Of a stretch of 64,000 bases of DNA, positions 54,771 through 63,991 are shown in pieces. Within the stretch, counting starts at the first letter, position 1. Every line of letters starts with the position of its first letter. Position numbers and translations under genes: made by a program. The notes below the pieces were generated by a model. It did not search any database, was not told where the DNA came from, and was given only the letters and a program-made list of their open reading frames with translations. The DNA is from Saprospiraceae bacterium (GTDB lineage Bacteria; Bacteroidota; Bacteroidia; Chitinophagales; Saprospiraceae): the NCBI GenBank assembly GCA_020628855.1, contig JAHDEL010000002.1, forward strand, positions 50,814 through 114,813. The letters run 5' to 3'.

Positions 54771-55508
54771 CTAAAGTTTTGTAATTCTGACTGATGGATT
54801 ATGGACTAAGGTTTGGCCTGATTCTGATATCCTCAGAATACCACTGATGAATACTTCTCTAATAAAAACGCCTGTATTTTCTCTTTCTTCTGATTTGAGA
54901 AAGGAGCATTTATCCCCACCATTAGCGATATAATCAGTGGTAACTACATGATAAGTTTTCTGACTATCCAGAGGTTCACCATGTATTGTAATATTTGTCG
55001 CTTTCTCACCTTCAATATTCATGTGTAAACTGTAGCTAACCGGCCAACCCCCATACTCAGCTATTCTATTGCAAAGTTCTTCTACCTTTTGTCCCGATAG
55101 ATGTAGGACCACCATTGTATTATCAAATGGCATTAATTCGAAAATCTTACTCTTAGTAACAGGTCCTTTGGCAATACTAGGTATCCTTAAGCCACCATAA
55201 TTATTAATCGCGAATGCTATATCTCCTTCCGTCATAGTCGATCCTTCCTCATGCAAGAGATCCGAAAAGAAATTACCCATAGAAGAATTTAGCTTGCCCT
55301 TAATAAGTTCTTCTTCGACTTCTCCAATCACGACATCCATCTCCTCCTCCAACTCTGCTTTATATGGTAATATCATTTGGTCAATTGACCCCATGCTGAC
55401 ATAAGCACTATCTACTCTTATATTAACATTCTCTACATCTGCGACATGTTGGACAGTCTTGCAACTTGCTAAAGTGATTGTAAGAAGAAAAAGGTGTGTT
55501 CTATTCAT
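54771..55508 (-). CDS. 5'-nucleotidase C-terminal domain lipoprotein
   Basis: The 245-residue protein has a short lipoprotein signal (FLLTITLASC, lipidation at Cys16). The rest matches the C-terminal substrate-binding domain of UshA-type nucleotidases: SSMGNFFSDLL, INNYGGLRIPSIAKGPVT, the aromatic stretch FELMPFDNTMVVL and TTDYIANGGDKCSF. It lacks any metallophosphatase domain, which is supplied by the next gene (3-nt gap). Its ATG overlaps the stop of the upstream membrane-protein gene (TAATG), so the three genes are translationally linked. It is likely anchored to a membrane while the Tat-exported partner docks on it (inference). Confidence 0.9.
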   Translation of the reverse strand: MNRTHLFLLTITLASCKTVQHVADVENVNIRVDSAYVSMGSIDQMILPYKAELEEEMDVVIGEVEEELIKGKLNSSMGNFFSDLLHEEGSTMTEGDIAFAINNYGGLRIPSIAKGPVTKSKIFELMPFDNTMVVLHLSGQKVEELCNRIAEYGGWPVSYSLHMNIEGEKATNITIHGEPLDSQKTYHVVTTDYIANGGDKCSFLKSEERENTGVFIREVFISGILRISESGQTLVHNPSVRITKL

Positions 55509-56029
55509 TATCCTAATAATTGTTGGACTTCCTCTCTAATCGCTTTTTTAGCTATAGCTAAACTTTGAGATGCCGTCTCCTGATCTCTTTGGATTGAGCT
55601 TGTAAGAGCAGAGCTAGTATAATTACTACCCATGTTTGACGAAGTAGATGTGATTAATTCTAGAACATTGTTCTTTGCTTGATCTATGATTCTCCAAAGA
55701 TTATCACTGACATATAATTGCTGAGCTAAGTTGTGCTCATATTCTTTCTGAATGGCAACAATCAATGATTGCGCCAGTTGTTCGCCTGTCATTTCAGAAT
55801 TCAGCAAGCGATAGAGCAGGTTGTTTATATCTATTCGTTCACAGAAAAGCATGAGTCTTTCATAAGCTTGAAGCTTGAGAGGTAATTTCTGATCACTCAT
55901 GGTTTTTCGATAATCCAATACCTCCTTGCGATATTGAGCATCAAGAAATTTCTTCAAAATGTAATACGCTGTACCCATGACTACCAAGGATGGTAGGACA
56001 TATTTTAATATTTCTAAAAATCCTTCCAT
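55508..56029 (-). CDS. [10 protein letters not shown] membrane protein, unknown function
   Basis: The 173-residue protein has one membrane segment near the N-terminus (ILKYVLPSLVVMGTAYYILK) and a soluble helical remainder with charged and Gln-rich helices, ending in KKAIREEVQQLLG. I believe similar proteins are widespread in Bacteroidota as an uncharacterised family, but cannot name a function. It is the first gene of an operon with the two nucleotidase halves (1-nt overlap TAATG). A minus-strand TAGTTTTG at 56127-56134 is a weak -7 candidate that would give a ~90-nt leader. Confidence 0.8.
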   Translation of the reverse strand: MEGFLEILKYVLPSLVVMGTAYYILKKFLDAQYRKEVLDYRKTMSDQKLPLKLQAYERLMLFCERIDINNLLYRLLNSEMTGEQLAQSLIVAIQKEYEHNLAQQLYVSDNLWRIIDQAKNNVLELITSTSSNMGSNYTSSALTSSIQRDQETASQSLAIAKKAIREEVQQLLG

Positions 56030-56144
56030 TTGAAAAAGCTATAATTTCAATTGTGAAAGTAGAGAGTTCCTACTTATGAACGCTTCTTTCTACCACAATT
56101 ATTCTCAGTTAAATTATCGTTAAACACAAAACTAAAGTAAATGC

Positions 56145-56152
56145 TATCTTTG
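56145..56152 (+). promoter_or_regulatory. -7 box TATCTTTG for the OmpH/Skp gene
   Basis: TATCTTTG followed by CC is a good -7 match. Transcription would begin near 56160, giving a leader of about 45 nt before the ATG at 56205. Confidence 0.55.
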
Positions 56153-56204
56153 CCGCCAATGTTAATCTTGGTGTACATTAATCAAATTTGAAAACAATCT
56201 CACA

Positions 56205-56720
56205 ATGAGAAATACTAGAATCTTTACATTATTAACACTTATCGCTTTTTTGAGTTTTAGCTTTTCAGCGAATGCCCAAAAATTTGGATATGTGAATTCG
56301 ACATTAATCCTCGCTGAACATCCAGACATCAAGTCTGCAGATTCTCAGCTTGAGGCTTATCAAAAACAACTCATTTCTAAAGGAGAGCAAATGGTAAAAG
56401 ACTTTGAGTCTAAATACCAGAGTTACATGACACAAGCTAATGGTGGAACTTTGTCGCAAGTTCAAATGCAACAAAAAGAAACCGAACTAGCAACAGAGCA
56501 ACAGCAAATTCAGCAGTATGAGCTCGAAGTACAAAATAATATTCTCAAGAAAAGAGAAGAATTGTACAAGCCAGTGCTGGATAAGATTAATTCCGTCCTA
56601 GAAGCACTAGGCAAAGATGGTGGATATACCATGATCTTTGATTCAAGCGCAGGTGGTTTGCTCTATGCTTCAGAAGCTGAAGACGTAACTCCTCAATTAA
56701 GAAGTAAACTAGGCATGTAA
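56205..56720 (+). CDS. OmpH/Skp-family periplasmic chaperone
   Basis: The 171-residue protein has a signal peptide (cut after SANAQ) and the Skp layout: a short beta-strand start KFGYVNSTLIL, a long helical pair (about 45-130) rich in Gln/Glu/Lys that forms the tentacles, and a returning strand GGYTMIFDSSAGGLLYAS. Skp trimers hold unfolded outer-membrane proteins in the periplasm. The usual length is about 160-175. In this window it would serve a genome rich in barrels and T9SS components (inference). A terminator follows. Confidence 0.92.
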   Translation: MRNTRIFTLLTLIAFLSFSFSANAQKFGYVNSTLILAEHPDIKSADSQLEAYQKQLISKGEQMVKDFESKYQSYMTQANGGTLSQVQMQQKETELATEQQQIQQYELEVQNNILKKREELYKPVLDKINSVLEALGKDGGYTMIFDSSAGGLLYASEAEDVTPQLRSKLGM

Positions 56721-56740
56721 GCAGTTACATTCCCAAATAA

Positions 56741-56778
56741 AAAAAGGTGTAGTTCTCAAGAGTTACACCTTTTTTTTA
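56741..56778 (+). terminator. Intrinsic terminator after the OmpH/Skp gene, possibly bidirectional
   Basis: AGGTGTA (56745-56751) pairs with TACACCT (56764-56770), with A and T tracts flanking both sides (AAAAA before, TTTTTTTT after). Because both flanks are suitable, it can end the plus-strand gene and also the convergent M50 gene, whose stop codon begins 4 nt beyond. Confidence 0.9.
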
Positions 56779-56781
56779 TTT

Positions 56782-57870
56782 CTATTTTCTAGCGCGTAAT
56801 CGTTTCATGTAATCCTGAAGAATTGATCTATCAATTATTCCTACTATCTCTGATTCTTCTCGAACACCTACAATACTCAAATGCTCTTTGTCCATCTTTG
56901 TATATAAGTCAATCAGAGTGATGCTTTTCTCAACCAATGCATATCGGTGATCATATCTCTCTGACAACTTGAGATCGGTGCTTTCTTTTCTTGCATCATG
57001 GAGGTATGGGTAAGGAATACATCCCATCAATTGTCCAGAATTATCTTTGATTAGAAAATTTTGCCTACCGGTTTGATCTGAGAGTTGAAGGACATCTGCA
57101 TAAGTGCTATCTGCATCTACAATAGTAAAATCAGAAACCATAATATCTACTGCAGTTGATTTTTTTAGCTGGTCCTTAAATTTGATTTGACCATATTCGC
57201 TTGCTGACGAAAAAAATACAAATACAGCGATTAGGGATAAAATAATTTGGCTATTCATCAAACCAAAAATGAAAATTGGAACAGCTAAAACCCTAGCAAT
57301 TACCATTGCTACGAAAGTTGCTCTTATTCGAGGCATTCTTAATGATAATAATGCCCTTAGGATCCTTCCTCCATCCATTGGGAAAGCTGGAATGAGGTTG
57401 AATACAAACAGGATAAGATTCATAAAAAGGACAAGTTGGACTAGTCCAATCTTATTGTACAAAACTTCTATCGAATCAAAATTTGGAAATAAAGGGTGTC
57501 CAGTTATGAGGAGAAAAATTCCAAGGATTGCAGCTATGATAATATTAACCATAGGTCCAGCAAAAGCAACTTTGAATTCTTGCCATGGTTGTTCTGGCAA
57601 CTCTTCTAATCTGGCTAGTCCACCAATTGGGCTAAGGATTATATCTCTCGTTGCGATGCCATATCTTCTCGCAGTCAGCGCATGTCCATATTCATGCATT
57701 ACTACGCATCCGAACAATATTAACACATAGATTGTGAGAAACATCACTCCGGTAATACTCAGTGACTCCTGCATCTGAATCCACCAAATGCCGAAAATAA
57801 GAAATCCAAAAGTCCAGTGGATTTTTACTGGTATGCCTGCTATCGTGGCGAGTGTAAAGGCACGTTCCAC
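56782..57870 (-). CDS. Site-2 protease (M50) with CBS domains
   Basis: The 362-residue membrane metalloprotease has zinc motif MHEYGHALTARRYG (His59, Glu60, His63) and the third ligand Asp166 in PAFPMDGGR, with about six membrane segments up to residue 225. Two C-terminal CBS domains (about 235-360) may sense adenylates. Site-2 proteases cleave membrane-embedded substrates such as anti-sigma factors; the target is unknown here. Its ATG directly abuts the stop of the acyl-CoA dehydrogenase gene, so they share an mRNA. Confidence 0.93.
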   Translation of the reverse strand: MERAFTLATIAGIPVKIHWTFGFLIFGIWWIQMQESLSITGVMFLTIYVLILFGCVVMHEYGHALTARRYGIATRDIILSPIGGLARLEELPEQPWQEFKVAFAGPMVNIIIAAILGIFLLITGHPLFPNFDSIEVLYNKIGLVQLVLFMNLILFVFNLIPAFPMDGGRILRALLSLRMPRIRATFVAMVIARVLAVPIFIFGLMNSQIILSLIAVFVFFSSASEYGQIKFKDQLKKSTAVDIMVSDFTIVDADSTYADVLQLSDQTGRQNFLIKDNSGQLMGCIPYPYLHDARKESTDLKLSERYDHRYALVEKSITLIDLYTKMDKEHLSIVGVREESEIVGIIDRSILQDYMKRLRARK

Positions 57871-59034
57871 TTAGACAATGGGTGTGTACAGGTTACCTTT
57901 CAATACATTTCTAGAAATGACAATTTTCTGCACTTCACTTGTACCCTCATAGATTTGGGTGATTTTGGCATCTCGCATCAAACGTTCGACATGATATTCT
58001 TTGACATATCCATAGCCACCGTGAATCTGCACAGCCTCTACTGTGTGCTTCATTGCGGCTTGAGAAGCAAATAATTTGGCCATGCTGGAAGCTTGGTCAA
58101 AATTTTCTCCTCTGTCTTTCATGATAGCTGATTGATAAACAAGTTGCCTAGCTGCTTCTATATCTGTAGCCATATCCGCTAACTTAAATGCAATCGCTTG
58201 ATGCTTCGCTATAGGTTTGCCAAATGCTTCTCTTTCTTGGGCATAAGCTAATGACAACTCATAAGCACCGGCAGCAATGCCTAGTGCCTGAGATGCTATT
58301 CCTATTCTTCCGCCAGAAAGCACTTTCATTGCAAACTTAAACCCAAAGCCCTCCTCTCCTAGTCTATTACTTTTAGGCACTTTTACATCATTATACATGA
58401 GTGTATGAGTATCCGATGCCCTCACTCCTAATTTGTCTTCTTTAGCGCCAATTGTTACACCAGGTGTGTCAGCCTCTACAAGGAAAGCACTGATTCCTCT
58501 ATGCCCTTTTTCAGCATCTGTTTGAGCAATAACAATGTGCAGTGAGCTAGTAGCACCACTAGTTATCCAATTCTTTGTGCCATTCAGAATATAGTGATCA
58601 CCCATATCTACAGCTGTAGTTCTTTGACTTGTTGCGTCACTTCCGGCTTCTGGCTCACTTAAGCAGAAAGCTCCTATCCATTCGCCTGTTGCAAGCTTCT
58701 TGAGATAGCGTTGCTTCTGATCCTCATTTCCAAATTTTTCAATACCCCAACAAATCAATGAGTTATTGACAGACATAATAACTGAACAAGAGTTATCTAC
58801 TTTTGATATTTCCTCCATTGCTAAAGCATAGGACAAGGTATCCATACCCCCTCCTCCATACTCAGGAGACACCATCATTCCAAGGAATCCCATCTCACCC
58901 ATAGCTTTAATTTGCTCTGAGGGATATGTCATAGTTGAGTCTCGCTCGATCACTCCCGGCAATAATGACTGCTGCGCAAATTCGCGCGCTGCAGCCTTTA
59001 CAGCGAGTTGTTCTTCTGTCAGAGTTATAGTCAT
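57871..59034 (-). CDS. Acyl-CoA dehydrogenase, short/medium-chain type
   Basis: The 387-residue flavoprotein shows the family blocks: GAFCLSEPEAGSDATSQRTTA and NGTKNWITSGATS in the middle domain, EREAFGKPIAKHQAIAFKLADM, and QIHGGYGYVKEYHVERLMRDAKITQIYEGTSEVQK near the end with catalytic base Glu363 (in YEGTSE). It oxidises saturated acyl-CoA to the trans-2-enoyl form in beta-oxidation, passing electrons to ETF. Catalytic Glu in this position indicates a short- or medium-chain (butyryl-CoA-like) enzyme. The gene lies 17 nt after the TPR gene and abuts the M50 gene. Confidence 0.95.
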   Translation of the reverse strand: MTITLTEEQLAVKAAAREFAQQSLLPGVIERDSTMTYPSEQIKAMGEMGFLGMMVSPEYGGGGMDTLSYALAMEEISKVDNSCSVIMSVNNSLICWGIEKFGNEDQKQRYLKKLATGEWIGAFCLSEPEAGSDATSQRTTAVDMGDHYILNGTKNWITSGATSSLHIVIAQTDAEKGHRGISAFLVEADTPGVTIGAKEDKLGVRASDTHTLMYNDVKVPKSNRLGEEGFGFKFAMKVLSGGRIGIASQALGIAAGAYELSLAYAQEREAFGKPIAKHQAIAFKLADMATDIEAARQLVYQSAIMKDRGENFDQASSMAKLFASQAAMKHTVEAVQIHGGYGYVKEYHVERLMRDAKITQIYEGTSEVQKIVISRNVLKGNLYTPIV

Positions 59035-59051
59035 TGTTTTTACGTTTCTAG

Positions 59052-60869
59052 TTATTGGATATCATCGCCTCTTAATTGCCTAAACCGCTTTCTGGCATCA
59101 ATGGCAAAAGTACTATTGGAGTAATCTATGAAGAGTTTTTCGTATAGTGCTTTAGCCTTCTCTTTATCTTGTAATTGATACTCATACAGCTCAGCAAGCT
59201 CAAAAATAGCATTGTCACATCTGATATCTTCAGGAAATTTTTCAATGATCTCTTGGTATTGCTCTTCGGCTTCTGGATAATTCTGGAGCTTTTTATTGAT
59301 ATTGGCCTTTGTATATAATACATCGTCTTTCAAACCATGTTCTGGAAAGACCACTAAGATTGAATCTAGTTTTTGAAATGCTTGTTTGTGTTTGTTCTGA
59401 AAAGCGAGCAACTCTGCTTCTGCATACATCTCTAAGGGAACAGTTGTAGTGTCAAGACCCATATTATCCATAATAAATACAGAAAGATCAATTGCATCAT
59501 TCGAGATGAGTCTTGAAGTTGCTGCTTTGAGAATGTCAAACTGCTCTTGCGCCCATTCAAAGTCTCCTGTGAAATAAGAGAATTTGGCATTCTTAAATCT
59601 TGCCAATTCTCCGACGTATTCCTCTTTGTGAGCTTTGTCCACTTGAGAGTATAGCAATGTTGCTTCCCAAATATTATTGTCAATGATATAATAGTCTGCC
59701 AAGTCAAGCTTGACATAAGCATTCTCTTCTGGTCTACTGCCTTGTAAGAGCTTAGCTTTTTCCAAAAGACTAATTGCCTCACTGACATTATTCATATTTA
59801 CAACTTGGAATTCTGCATACTCTCTAACCAAACTAGAAGTACTTGTATTGATTCCAAATTCATCTAAGAATATCTCATACTCTTTCTCAAGAGAGTCTAA
59901 CTCTGATTGAGTATAGACAAAATCACCCATGATGCTTTTGCGCTTGCATCTGAGTAGAGACTTTTTTGCATTCACATAATAGCTACTTGTCTTCCCTTTA
60001 TCCTGGGTCAAATACTCATATGCTTTGATCGCAGCATCATAGTCTTTGTCTTCTTCCGCTAATGCTGCCAACCTATAGACTCTAATACCATTCTCATCGA
60101 GCTCTCGATCTAAAGACCTTGCTTGACGGAAGGCTCTCGTGTAATCTTTCTCTTGAACAAATGCCCACTGCAGTAATTCCGTGTATTGGATAACATCTGG
60201 ATAATCTTGGATTCTTGCATAGAGCTGCTCTTTGAGTACAGCATATTCTTCTATACCGTTCAGCTTTCGGTGCAGATTACTCTTCACGCTATTAATATGC
60301 TGTGGATTGGCTGCCAAAGCTGCTAAATAGTAATACACCATCTTATCTTTCTGATCTTTTCTACTGTATAAATCAGCTAGATTATAGGCAAATACTTGTT
60401 CGTTATCTAAGAGCTCTACTCCCTTGAGATAAGTCTCCTCAGCCATATCATACTTAACACTACCGATAAATGCATTGCCTAGTTTACTAATGCGGCTAAC
60501 ATCCGGCCCAAGATTATCAATAGCTTGTCTATAATATTTTTTGGCTTCTTCTAATTCATTTCTCTGCTCAAGCATATCACCATAGGTAACATAGAGTTCG
60601 GTGTTTCCAGGATTCTTTTTTATTTCCCCTTTTAATATTTTCTCAGCTTCTTCATCCTGGCCCGCAGCTACTAATGACTTGATATAGTAATTAAAATAGT
60701 AAGAGGTGCCTTTAGTTTTGTCATTCAATTTCTTGAATAAAACAGCTGCTTTTTCATACTCTCCATTCCTGAAATATTCATTAGCCAACTTAGACTCTTG
60801 TCCATACAGAATACCTGACAGAAAAAAACTGAAGACTATTGATACTATTAGGGTAACTCGCTTTTGCAT
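59052..60869 (-). CDS. Secreted TPR-repeat protein
   Basis: The 605-residue protein has a signal peptide (cut near YGQ, residue 24) and about twelve tandem TPR-like helical repeats, for example NPGNTELYVTYGDMLEQRNELEEAKKYYRQA and FPEHGLKDDVLYTKANINKKLQNYPEAEEQY. The C-terminal repeats resemble the BamD/YbgF type. It is probably a periplasmic scaffold. It is first in an operon with the acyl-CoA dehydrogenase and the M50 protease. Confidence 0.88.
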   Translation of the reverse strand: MQKRVTLIVSIVFSFFLSGILYGQESKLANEYFRNGEYEKAAVLFKKLNDKTKGTSYYFNYYIKSLVAAGQDEEAEKILKGEIKKNPGNTELYVTYGDMLEQRNELEEAKKYYRQAIDNLGPDVSRISKLGNAFIGSVKYDMAEETYLKGVELLDNEQVFAYNLADLYSRKDQKDKMVYYYLAALAANPQHINSVKSNLHRKLNGIEEYAVLKEQLYARIQDYPDVIQYTELLQWAFVQEKDYTRAFRQARSLDRELDENGIRVYRLAALAEEDKDYDAAIKAYEYLTQDKGKTSSYYVNAKKSLLRCKRKSIMGDFVYTQSELDSLEKEYEIFLDEFGINTSTSSLVREYAEFQVVNMNNVSEAISLLEKAKLLQGSRPEENAYVKLDLADYYIIDNNIWEATLLYSQVDKAHKEEYVGELARFKNAKFSYFTGDFEWAQEQFDILKAATSRLISNDAIDLSVFIMDNMGLDTTTVPLEMYAEAELLAFQNKHKQAFQKLDSILVVFPEHGLKDDVLYTKANINKKLQNYPEAEEQYQEIIEKFPEDIRCDNAIFELAELYEYQLQDKEKAKALYEKLFIDYSNSTFAIDARKRFRQLRGDDIQ

Positions 60870-60892
60870 TGGGTGTATTTGCTTCTACAATA

Positions 60893-60900
60893 CAAACGTA
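60893..60900 (-). promoter_or_regulatory. -7 box TACGTTTG for the TPR operon
   Basis: On the minus strand TACGTTTG matches TAnnTTTG. The transcript would begin near 60887, leaving a leader of about 18 nt before the ATG at 60869. Confidence 0.55.
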
Positions 60901-60952
60901 CTTATTAGCAATAAATGTTCTGTAGAACTCAATAAATTAAATCTTTGGCTAT

Positions 60953-61477
60953 CTAGTCAAATTCTCCTTGATAGAGCATCAATGTCACTTCTTCATTTGG
61001 CAAAATAATATTCTTAACGAAAGACAAACCGAGCTTGGTCAAAAGCTTTTGAGATGGAAGATTTTGCGGGTCTGTTATGGCATTCACTAGATTGAGATTA
61101 AAGTGAAGCTTGCCATAATCAATTACAGCTTGTGATGCTTCATAAGCATAACCCATTCTTTCATATTCCGGCAACAGTGCAAAGCCTATATCTAATCCAT
61201 CAATACCATCTCTATCATACAGTCCGCAACAACCCACCTTAGCTCCATCTTCCTTTCTTATAATGGTATTATTCGAATGCCCTAATCTATCTAGTTGAGG
61301 TAGCATACGATCCTGAATGTACTGCGCTGCTTGTTTTTCGTCATGTACATTCCTATCGCCAACAAATTTCAACCATCCTGGAGTGTTGAGTAATTGTAAT
61401 ATAAACTCAGCATCGTCAAGACCTGTTGGTCTGAGCAGCAAACGTTCTGTGTCAATAGTATGTAATTTCTTATTCAT
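60953..61477 (-). CDS. GNAT-family N-acetyltransferase
   Basis: The 174-residue protein starts at ATG 61477 with the typical opening MNKKLHTIDTERLLLRP; the longer frame runs back into the MFS gene. It is of the RimJ/RimL type: GLYDRDGIDGLDIGFALLPEYERMGYAYEASQAVIDYG holds the acetyl-CoA pocket, and VNAITDPQNLPSQKLLTKLGL is the second family block. The substrate (protein N-terminus or small molecule) is not predictable. It overlaps the end of the MFS gene by 8 nt. Confidence 0.9.
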   Translation of the reverse strand: MNKKLHTIDTERLLLRPTGLDDAEFILQLLNTPGWLKFVGDRNVHDEKQAAQYIQDRMLPQLDRLGHSNNTIIRKEDGAKVGCCGLYDRDGIDGLDIGFALLPEYERMGYAYEASQAVIDYGKLHFNLNLVNAITDPQNLPSQKLLTKLGLSFVKNIILPNEEVTLMLYQGEFD

Positions 61478-62705
61478 AATGACCAACATCAAGGTAGTTT
61501 CTTCCAAAGAGAAACAGTAAAAAAGTAGCAACACTCACAGCAACACAACCTGTCCAAAAGAGCGTATATGTTTTTTCCATACTGTAATGCAACTCTAAAT
61601 ACTCAACGATAGGGAATCCAATCAAAGGTGCAATAATATAGGCAAGTGAGAAGAGCATAGTCATTAGTCCTACATACGACCCAAGCTGGTTACCCTTAGC
61701 TCTGATTAGAGTATATGTATTGATAAAAGGGAAGTTAAGGATCTCACCAATCGAAATAATCAGATTGTATAGCACAATTACCAAAAATACTGGGACTGTG
61801 TACATCAAGAGTGGCAAATGCCCTAAACCAATGATTAACACACCTATAATCAATGGTGTATAGACTTGCTTTCTTTCTTCTAAATAATGGATGATCGGCA
61901 TTTCCAAAAGGACAATCATCAACCCATTTATTGTAAAAAATAAACCTATCTGATCTTCTTCCATACAATGAAATTCTTTCAAGAATATGGGTACGACATT
62001 GATTATCTGGAAAAAGACAACCAAACTAATCATTGATAAAAAAAGAAAGATGAGATACTTTGTGTCTTGGATAGCTAATTTGCCAACTAACTCTGAGCGC
62101 TTCTTGGGGGTCTTTGACTCTTTATTTTCTAAAAAGAAATAGAGATATAGTGATGCAAGGATACATGTAACTCCATCAATAATATATAGCCAATCATAGC
62201 TGGCATACTCCATAATCAACCCTCCAATCAACGGACCAATTGAGATTCCAAGATTGATTGCAAGCCGCACTAGAGCATTACTTCGGGTGAGATTCTCTGG
62301 TTTAGAGTAAACATTCAGTGATCCGAATGCAGCAGGCCTGAATATATCTGCAAGTAAACTTGTCAGAAAGAGCATAATACATAGGCTGTAAAACTCCTTA
62401 AAAAAGACCAAAGACATAAACATCACACCACCTACCCAAAGGCTATGGAGCATTGCTCTATAGGAACCAATCCTGTCAATGAGTGCCCCTCCGATGAGAG
62501 AACCAACCATTGAACCAATACCATAACAACTAATGACAATACCAGCATGAGACTTAGACCAACCCAATTGATCAGTCAGATAGATAGCAATAAAGGGCAT
62601 GACCATCATGCCACACCTATTAATGAAAAAAGTCAAGGCTAACTTCCAAATCTCAGGACTCAAACCCTTGAATCCAGCTACATAATATTGAACCAGCTTA
62701 CTCAC
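61470..62705 (-). CDS. MFS transporter, possible GTG start
   Basis: The 411-residue protein has 12 hydrophobic segments and the MFS signature between segments 2 and 3 (GSMVGSLIGGALIDRIGSYR). The start region ALTFFINRCGMMVMPFIAIYLTDQLGWS is typical of drug/sugar-efflux MFS members. The best start is GTG at 62705; a -7 box TAGCTTTG ends only 4 nt upstream, suggesting a leaderless mRNA or a start further in. The substrate is unknown. It is in operon with the GNAT gene (8-nt overlap). Confidence 0.9.
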   Translation of the reverse strand: MSKLVQYYVAGFKGLSPEIWKLALTFFINRCGMMVMPFIAIYLTDQLGWSKSHAGIVISCYGIGSMVGSLIGGALIDRIGSYRAMLHSLWVGGVMFMSLVFFKEFYSLCIMLFLTSLLADIFRPAAFGSLNVYSKPENLTRSNALVRLAINLGISIGPLIGGLIMEYASYDWLYIIDGVTCILASLYLYFFLENKESKTPKKRSELVGKLAIQDTKYLIFLFLSMISLVVFFQIINVVPIFLKEFHCMEEDQIGLFFTINGLMIVLLEMPIIHYLEERKQVYTPLIIGVLIIGLGHLPLLMYTVPVFLVIVLYNLIISIGEILNFPFINTYTLIRAKGNQLGSYVGLMTMLFSLAYIIAPLIGFPIVEYLELHYSMEKTYTLFWTGCVAVSVATFLLFLFGRNYLDVGHYE

Positions 62706-62709
62706 TGCG

Positions 62710-62717
62710 CAAAGCTA
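62710..62717 (-). promoter_or_regulatory. -7 box TAGCTTTG 4 nt before the MFS GTG
   Basis: On the minus strand TAGCTTTG is followed by CGCA and then GTG. As for the aminotransferase and LysE genes, transcription would start at or beside the start codon. Confidence 0.45.
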
Positions 62718-62746
62718 CTTCAATTGATAACCTAATGTGATTTTTA

Positions 62747-63991
62747 TCAGAGAGAAAATAGTCTATAAGCTATTCCTGCCCTAACTCTCGTAACCCGATG
62801 TCTTAAATTACTAACACCTGCATTTGCCAATACGTATTGATAGTTTGCAAAGAGTGTAAGTCTTCTCCACTCGAAGCCGCCTTCGAAGACCAAACCTACA
62901 TCGGTGTCATTGAAGATGACAAGGCTCTCAACAAGTTCATCAACTACAACTTGACCTGCATCTACTTTAGTTCTTCTTTCTGTGCTTGTAAAATCAAGCG
63001 TAGTATTCAAGGAAATTCCAGCTGCTAATTGGAAGGTAGTATTTGCTCCTAGTCTAAAATTATGACGATAATTAGGAGAAATACTGAGTTGCTTTAAGGC
63101 AAATACATGCTCAGAGGTTTCTAGTACTGAAGCACCTGTTTGGTTAGAGTATTCTCCTAATATATTAAAGGATTGGTAGTACAGGTCAATCGCCAAATCA
63201 GCTTTACTCTTCTTATGCTGATTAACAGGATAGATATACCTCAATCCAAAACTTGGATCATAAGATGGTGCAAAATCAGCATCAATATAATTAGCTAAAG
63301 ATGCTCCAGCCGATTTAAAGAAGATATTGCTCTTATCAATAGCACCAAGCAGGTAAAACTCGTGTTTATTGATGACGTAAGAGTATTTATTTACCTTACC
63401 ATAGCTGCACTTTCGTTGCTTTTTGAACAGAGCAATCAAGTCTTCCCTCTGATAGGCTAATTCAGGCAATGCGTCTGTAATCTCATTACAATCTGCAAAT
63501 CGTTGTTTGAGAAAATCTAGATAATTATCTGGATTGTCTATCCCATCCATATAGCGATAAGGTCTCAGTGCTTTGTATACTCCATTCTCTGAGGTATAGT
63601 ATATTGGCTCTGAAGCACTTTTTTTGTACTCTAAGAGTGGCACTTTACCTTCCAAGTGTACTTGTAAGAAAACAATACTTGTGGAGTCCGAAACAAAATC
63701 CGCAGTTGAAGAATAAAAATCATCAATACTCGGATTATTGGGACTGTAGAGTCTAAGGAATTTTTGTCCAAAGATTTCGATCTCGCTAACTTGTTCTGAA
63801 GGTACATCTATCTCATTACCTGCTCTGTCTTTAGTGAAAATGACATCTTGGCGTAGTAAAAAATCATTATAGCTCATCAGAGATCGACGAGTACTCCCAT
63901 CTGCCATCAAAAGTTGAGATTCGGAAAAAACAATCTGGCCTACTAGAGCAAATTGACTCAGTAGTATGATACCTACAATAAGATGTCTCAT
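62747..63991 (-). CDS. Predicted outer-membrane beta-barrel protein, unknown function
   Basis: The 414-residue protein has a signal peptide (MRHLIVGIILLSQFALVGQ). The first ~200 residues are a soluble beta/alpha part with a paired-Cys stretch (CNEITD and KCSYGK). The last ~200 residues are alternating amphipathic strands ending in RAGIAYRLFSL, consistent with an OmpA-like or porin-like barrel with terminal aromatic. I recognise no family. It lies 41 nt upstream of the MFS gene, with only 9 nt of its own upstream sequence inside the window. Confidence 0.72.
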   Translation of the reverse strand: MRHLIVGIILLSQFALVGQIVFSESQLLMADGSTRRSLMSYNDFLLRQDVIFTKDRAGNEIDVPSEQVSEIEIFGQKFLRLYSPNNPSIDDFYSSTADFVSDSTSIVFLQVHLEGKVPLLEYKKSASEPIYYTSENGVYKALRPYRYMDGIDNPDNYLDFLKQRFADCNEITDALPELAYQREDLIALFKKQRKCSYGKVNKYSYVINKHEFYLLGAIDKSNIFFKSAGASLANYIDADFAPSYDPSFGLRYIYPVNQHKKSKADLAIDLYYQSFNILGEYSNQTGASVLETSEHVFALKQLSISPNYRHNFRLGANTTFQLAAGISLNTTLDFTSTERRTKVDAGQVVVDELVESLVIFNDTDVGLVFEGGFEWRRLTLFANYQYVLANAGVSNLRHRVTRVRAGIAYRLFSL

